Of a stretch of 64,000 nucleotides of DNA, positions 62,875-64,000 are shown in pieces. The stretch comes from Bordetella parapertussis (GTDB lineage Bacteria > Pseudomonadota > Gammaproteobacteria > Burkholderiales > Thiobacillaceae). Within the stretch, counting starts at the first letter, position 1. Every line of letters begins with the position of its first letter. A model generated the notes under the pieces. The model saw only the letters and a list, made by a program, of their open reading frames with translations, was not told the origin of the DNA and did not search any database. The position numbers were made by a program, and so were the translations under genes. The DNA is taken from assembly GCA_945890495.1 (NCBI GenBank), contig CAMDCO010000007.1, positions 1-64,000 on the forward strand. Reading direction: 5' to 3'.

Positions 62875-63693
62875 TTAGGCCGTCCAGTTGACCCAGCCGA
62901 AGTGAGCGCTGGCCAGCACCAACAGGCCGAAGGCGATGCGGTACCAGGCAAAGACGGTGAAGTCGTGGTGGGCGATGAAACGCAACAGCCAGCGCACGCA
63001 CAGGAAGGCCGAGATGAAGGCGGTGGCGAAACCCGCGCCGAACAGGCCGATATCGTCCATGGACAACAGGTCGCGGTGTTTCCAGGCGTCATACACGGCG
63101 GCGGCCGACAGCGTGGGGATGGCGAGGAAAAAGGAAAACTCCGTGGCAGCGCGGCGCGAGAGGCCGAAGAACAGGCCGCCGATGATGGTCGCGCCACTGC
63201 GCGAGGTGCCGGGGATCAGGGCCAGTGATTGCGCCAGACCCACCTTGAGCGCGTCCTTCCAGTCCATGGCGTCCACTGTCTCGACCGTGATGCGATGCTC
63301 GCGCCGTTCAGCCCAGAGGATCAACAGACCGCCGACGATGAAGGCTATTGCCACCGGGACGGGCGCAAACAGATGGGCCTTGATGGTGCTGGCGAACAGG
63401 AGGCCAAGAAGGGCCGCAGGCAGAAAGGCGATGACGAGGTTGAGCGCGAATTGTTGAGCGCTGCGTTCCCGGCCTAGTCCGCCGATCACGGTCGCGAGTT
63501 TGTGCCGGTACTCCCACACGACGGCGAGGATGGCGCCCAACTGGATGACGATCTCGAACACCTTGCCGCGCTCGTCGTTGAAATCCAGCAGGTCACCGGC
63601 CAGGATCAAATGGCCGGTGCTGGAGATAGGCAGAAACTCGGTCAGGCCTTCGACAATACCGAGGATGAGGGCAGAGAGATAAACGGAGTCCAC
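62875..63693 (-). CDS. uppP: Undecaprenyl-diphosphatase
   Basis: 272 residues with about eight membrane helices. [17 protein letters not shown] and [13 protein letters not shown] are the two catalytic motifs of the BacA/UppP family. It recycles the lipid carrier for cell-wall synthesis and is associated with bacitracin tolerance. Confidence 0.96.
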   Translation of the reverse strand: MDSVYLSALILGIVEGLTEFLPISSTGHLILAGDLLDFNDERGKVFEIVIQLGAILAVVWEYRHKLATVIGGLGRERSAQQFALNLVIAFLPAALLGLLFASTIKAHLFAPVPVAIAFIVGGLLILWAERREHRITVETVDAMDWKDALKVGLAQSLALIPGTSRSGATIIGGLFFGLSRRAATEFSFFLAIPTLSAAAVYDAWKHRDLLSMDDIGLFGAGFATAFISAFLCVRWLLRFIAHHDFTVFAWYRIAFGLLVLASAHFGWVNWTA

Positions 63694-63703
63694 GAAAGGC
63701 CTT

Positions 63704-63961
63704 TTAGTCAGGGTGCGGCATTGTAGCAGGGCGGGTCTCGATCTCCAGCCGGGTCAGGTAGGCCAGGGCCGCGACCCGATCCACGCCGCACATCTCGGCC
63801 GACGGTTGCAGGCCGCTGCAACACGCGGGTCGATTAGCTTGCCCAAACAGGGTGCAGCGCAAGGCGGCGTCGAGGTGCGGACACGGCACCCCGGCGGGTT
63901 TACCCAGCGAACTGATCGACGGTGCGATGCAGCAGGCGGCGCAACCCGGGCGGCAGATCAT
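63704..63961 (-). CDS. YkgJ-family cysteine cluster protein
   Basis: 85 residues. [52 protein letters not shown] are the conserved cysteine groups, probably metal-binding. Its function is unknown. The ATG overlaps the stop of a gene entering from the window edge (ATGA), which supports this start. Confidence 0.85.
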   Translation of the reverse strand: MICRPGCAACCIAPSISSLGKPAGVPCPHLDAALRCTLFGQANRPACCSGLQPSAEMCGVDRVAALAYLTRLEIETRPATMPHPD

Positions 63962-64000
63962 GCCAGTCCGGTCGGGTGGTCGACCTTGGTGTGGCTCAGT
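63958..64000 (-). CDS. C-terminal end of a gene cut by the window edge
   Basis: The last 13 residues read [13 protein letters not shown] and stop with TGA at 63960-63958, overlapping the YkgJ-type start by 4 nt. Too short to identify; existence is inferred from the coupling pattern. Confidence 0.4.
   Translation of the reverse strand, partial: LSHTKVDHPTGLA

Overview
The window reads as a chromosomal segment of a sulfur-oxidising gammaproteobacterium. The ribosomal block has the order secY-rpmJ-rpsM, with promoters between rpsQ and rplN and in front of rpsM, as in Gammaproteobacteria. The general background is GC-rich. The sulfur-oxidation genes (soxY, soxZ, a YeeE/YedE transporter, a dsrS-like gene, a secreted rhodanese) point to a thiosulfate or sulfide oxidiser. 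I cannot name the species from sequence alone.

Layout. 1-13925: end of tuf, then the S10, spc and alpha ribosomal operons, closed by a clear terminator. 13953-23834: a SAM hydroxide adenosyltransferase gene, a pseudouridine synthase and uvrA, then a YajR-type MFS transporter, a second protein with an SSB-like C-terminal tip, recQ, ssb and an unrecognised gene. 23931-40378: housekeeping operons (fmdB-DUF502-aspS-nudB-ybhP-clsB; yebC-ruvCAB-ybgC-tolQRAB-pal-cpoB-queE-queC), then a YeeE/YedE transporter with a TlpA-like thioredoxin. 40494-42979: two tRNA-Lys genes, obgE and proB.

42980-47560 is an accessory island. It holds three toxin-antitoxin modules (MntA/HepT, an AbrB-like pair, HigBA) and a FadL-type outer-membrane protein. 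It is threaded with repeats: a 130-bp inverted pair, a short GGGGTCAGA-core repeat at the borders of two of the modules, and a 34-bp direct repeat around the third.

47580-55636: a condensed type IV pilus operon in which PilM is joined to PilN and PilO to PilP, followed by pilQ and divergent from mrcA (PBP1a); then a conserved hypothetical gene, hemB and engB. 55656-59998: cytochrome c4, soxY, soxZ, a secreted rhodanese, a DUF302 protein and a dsrS-like gene, which together look like a periplasmic sulfur-handling set. 60043-64000: hemL, thiE, thiD, uppP and a YkgJ-type cysteine-cluster protein at the edge.

The most unusual points are the SSB-tip protein next to recQ and ssb, the fused PilMN and PilOP proteins, the repeat-bordered toxin-antitoxin mosaic, the zinc-type ribosomal protein S4, and the reduced sox set beside a dsrS-like gene.
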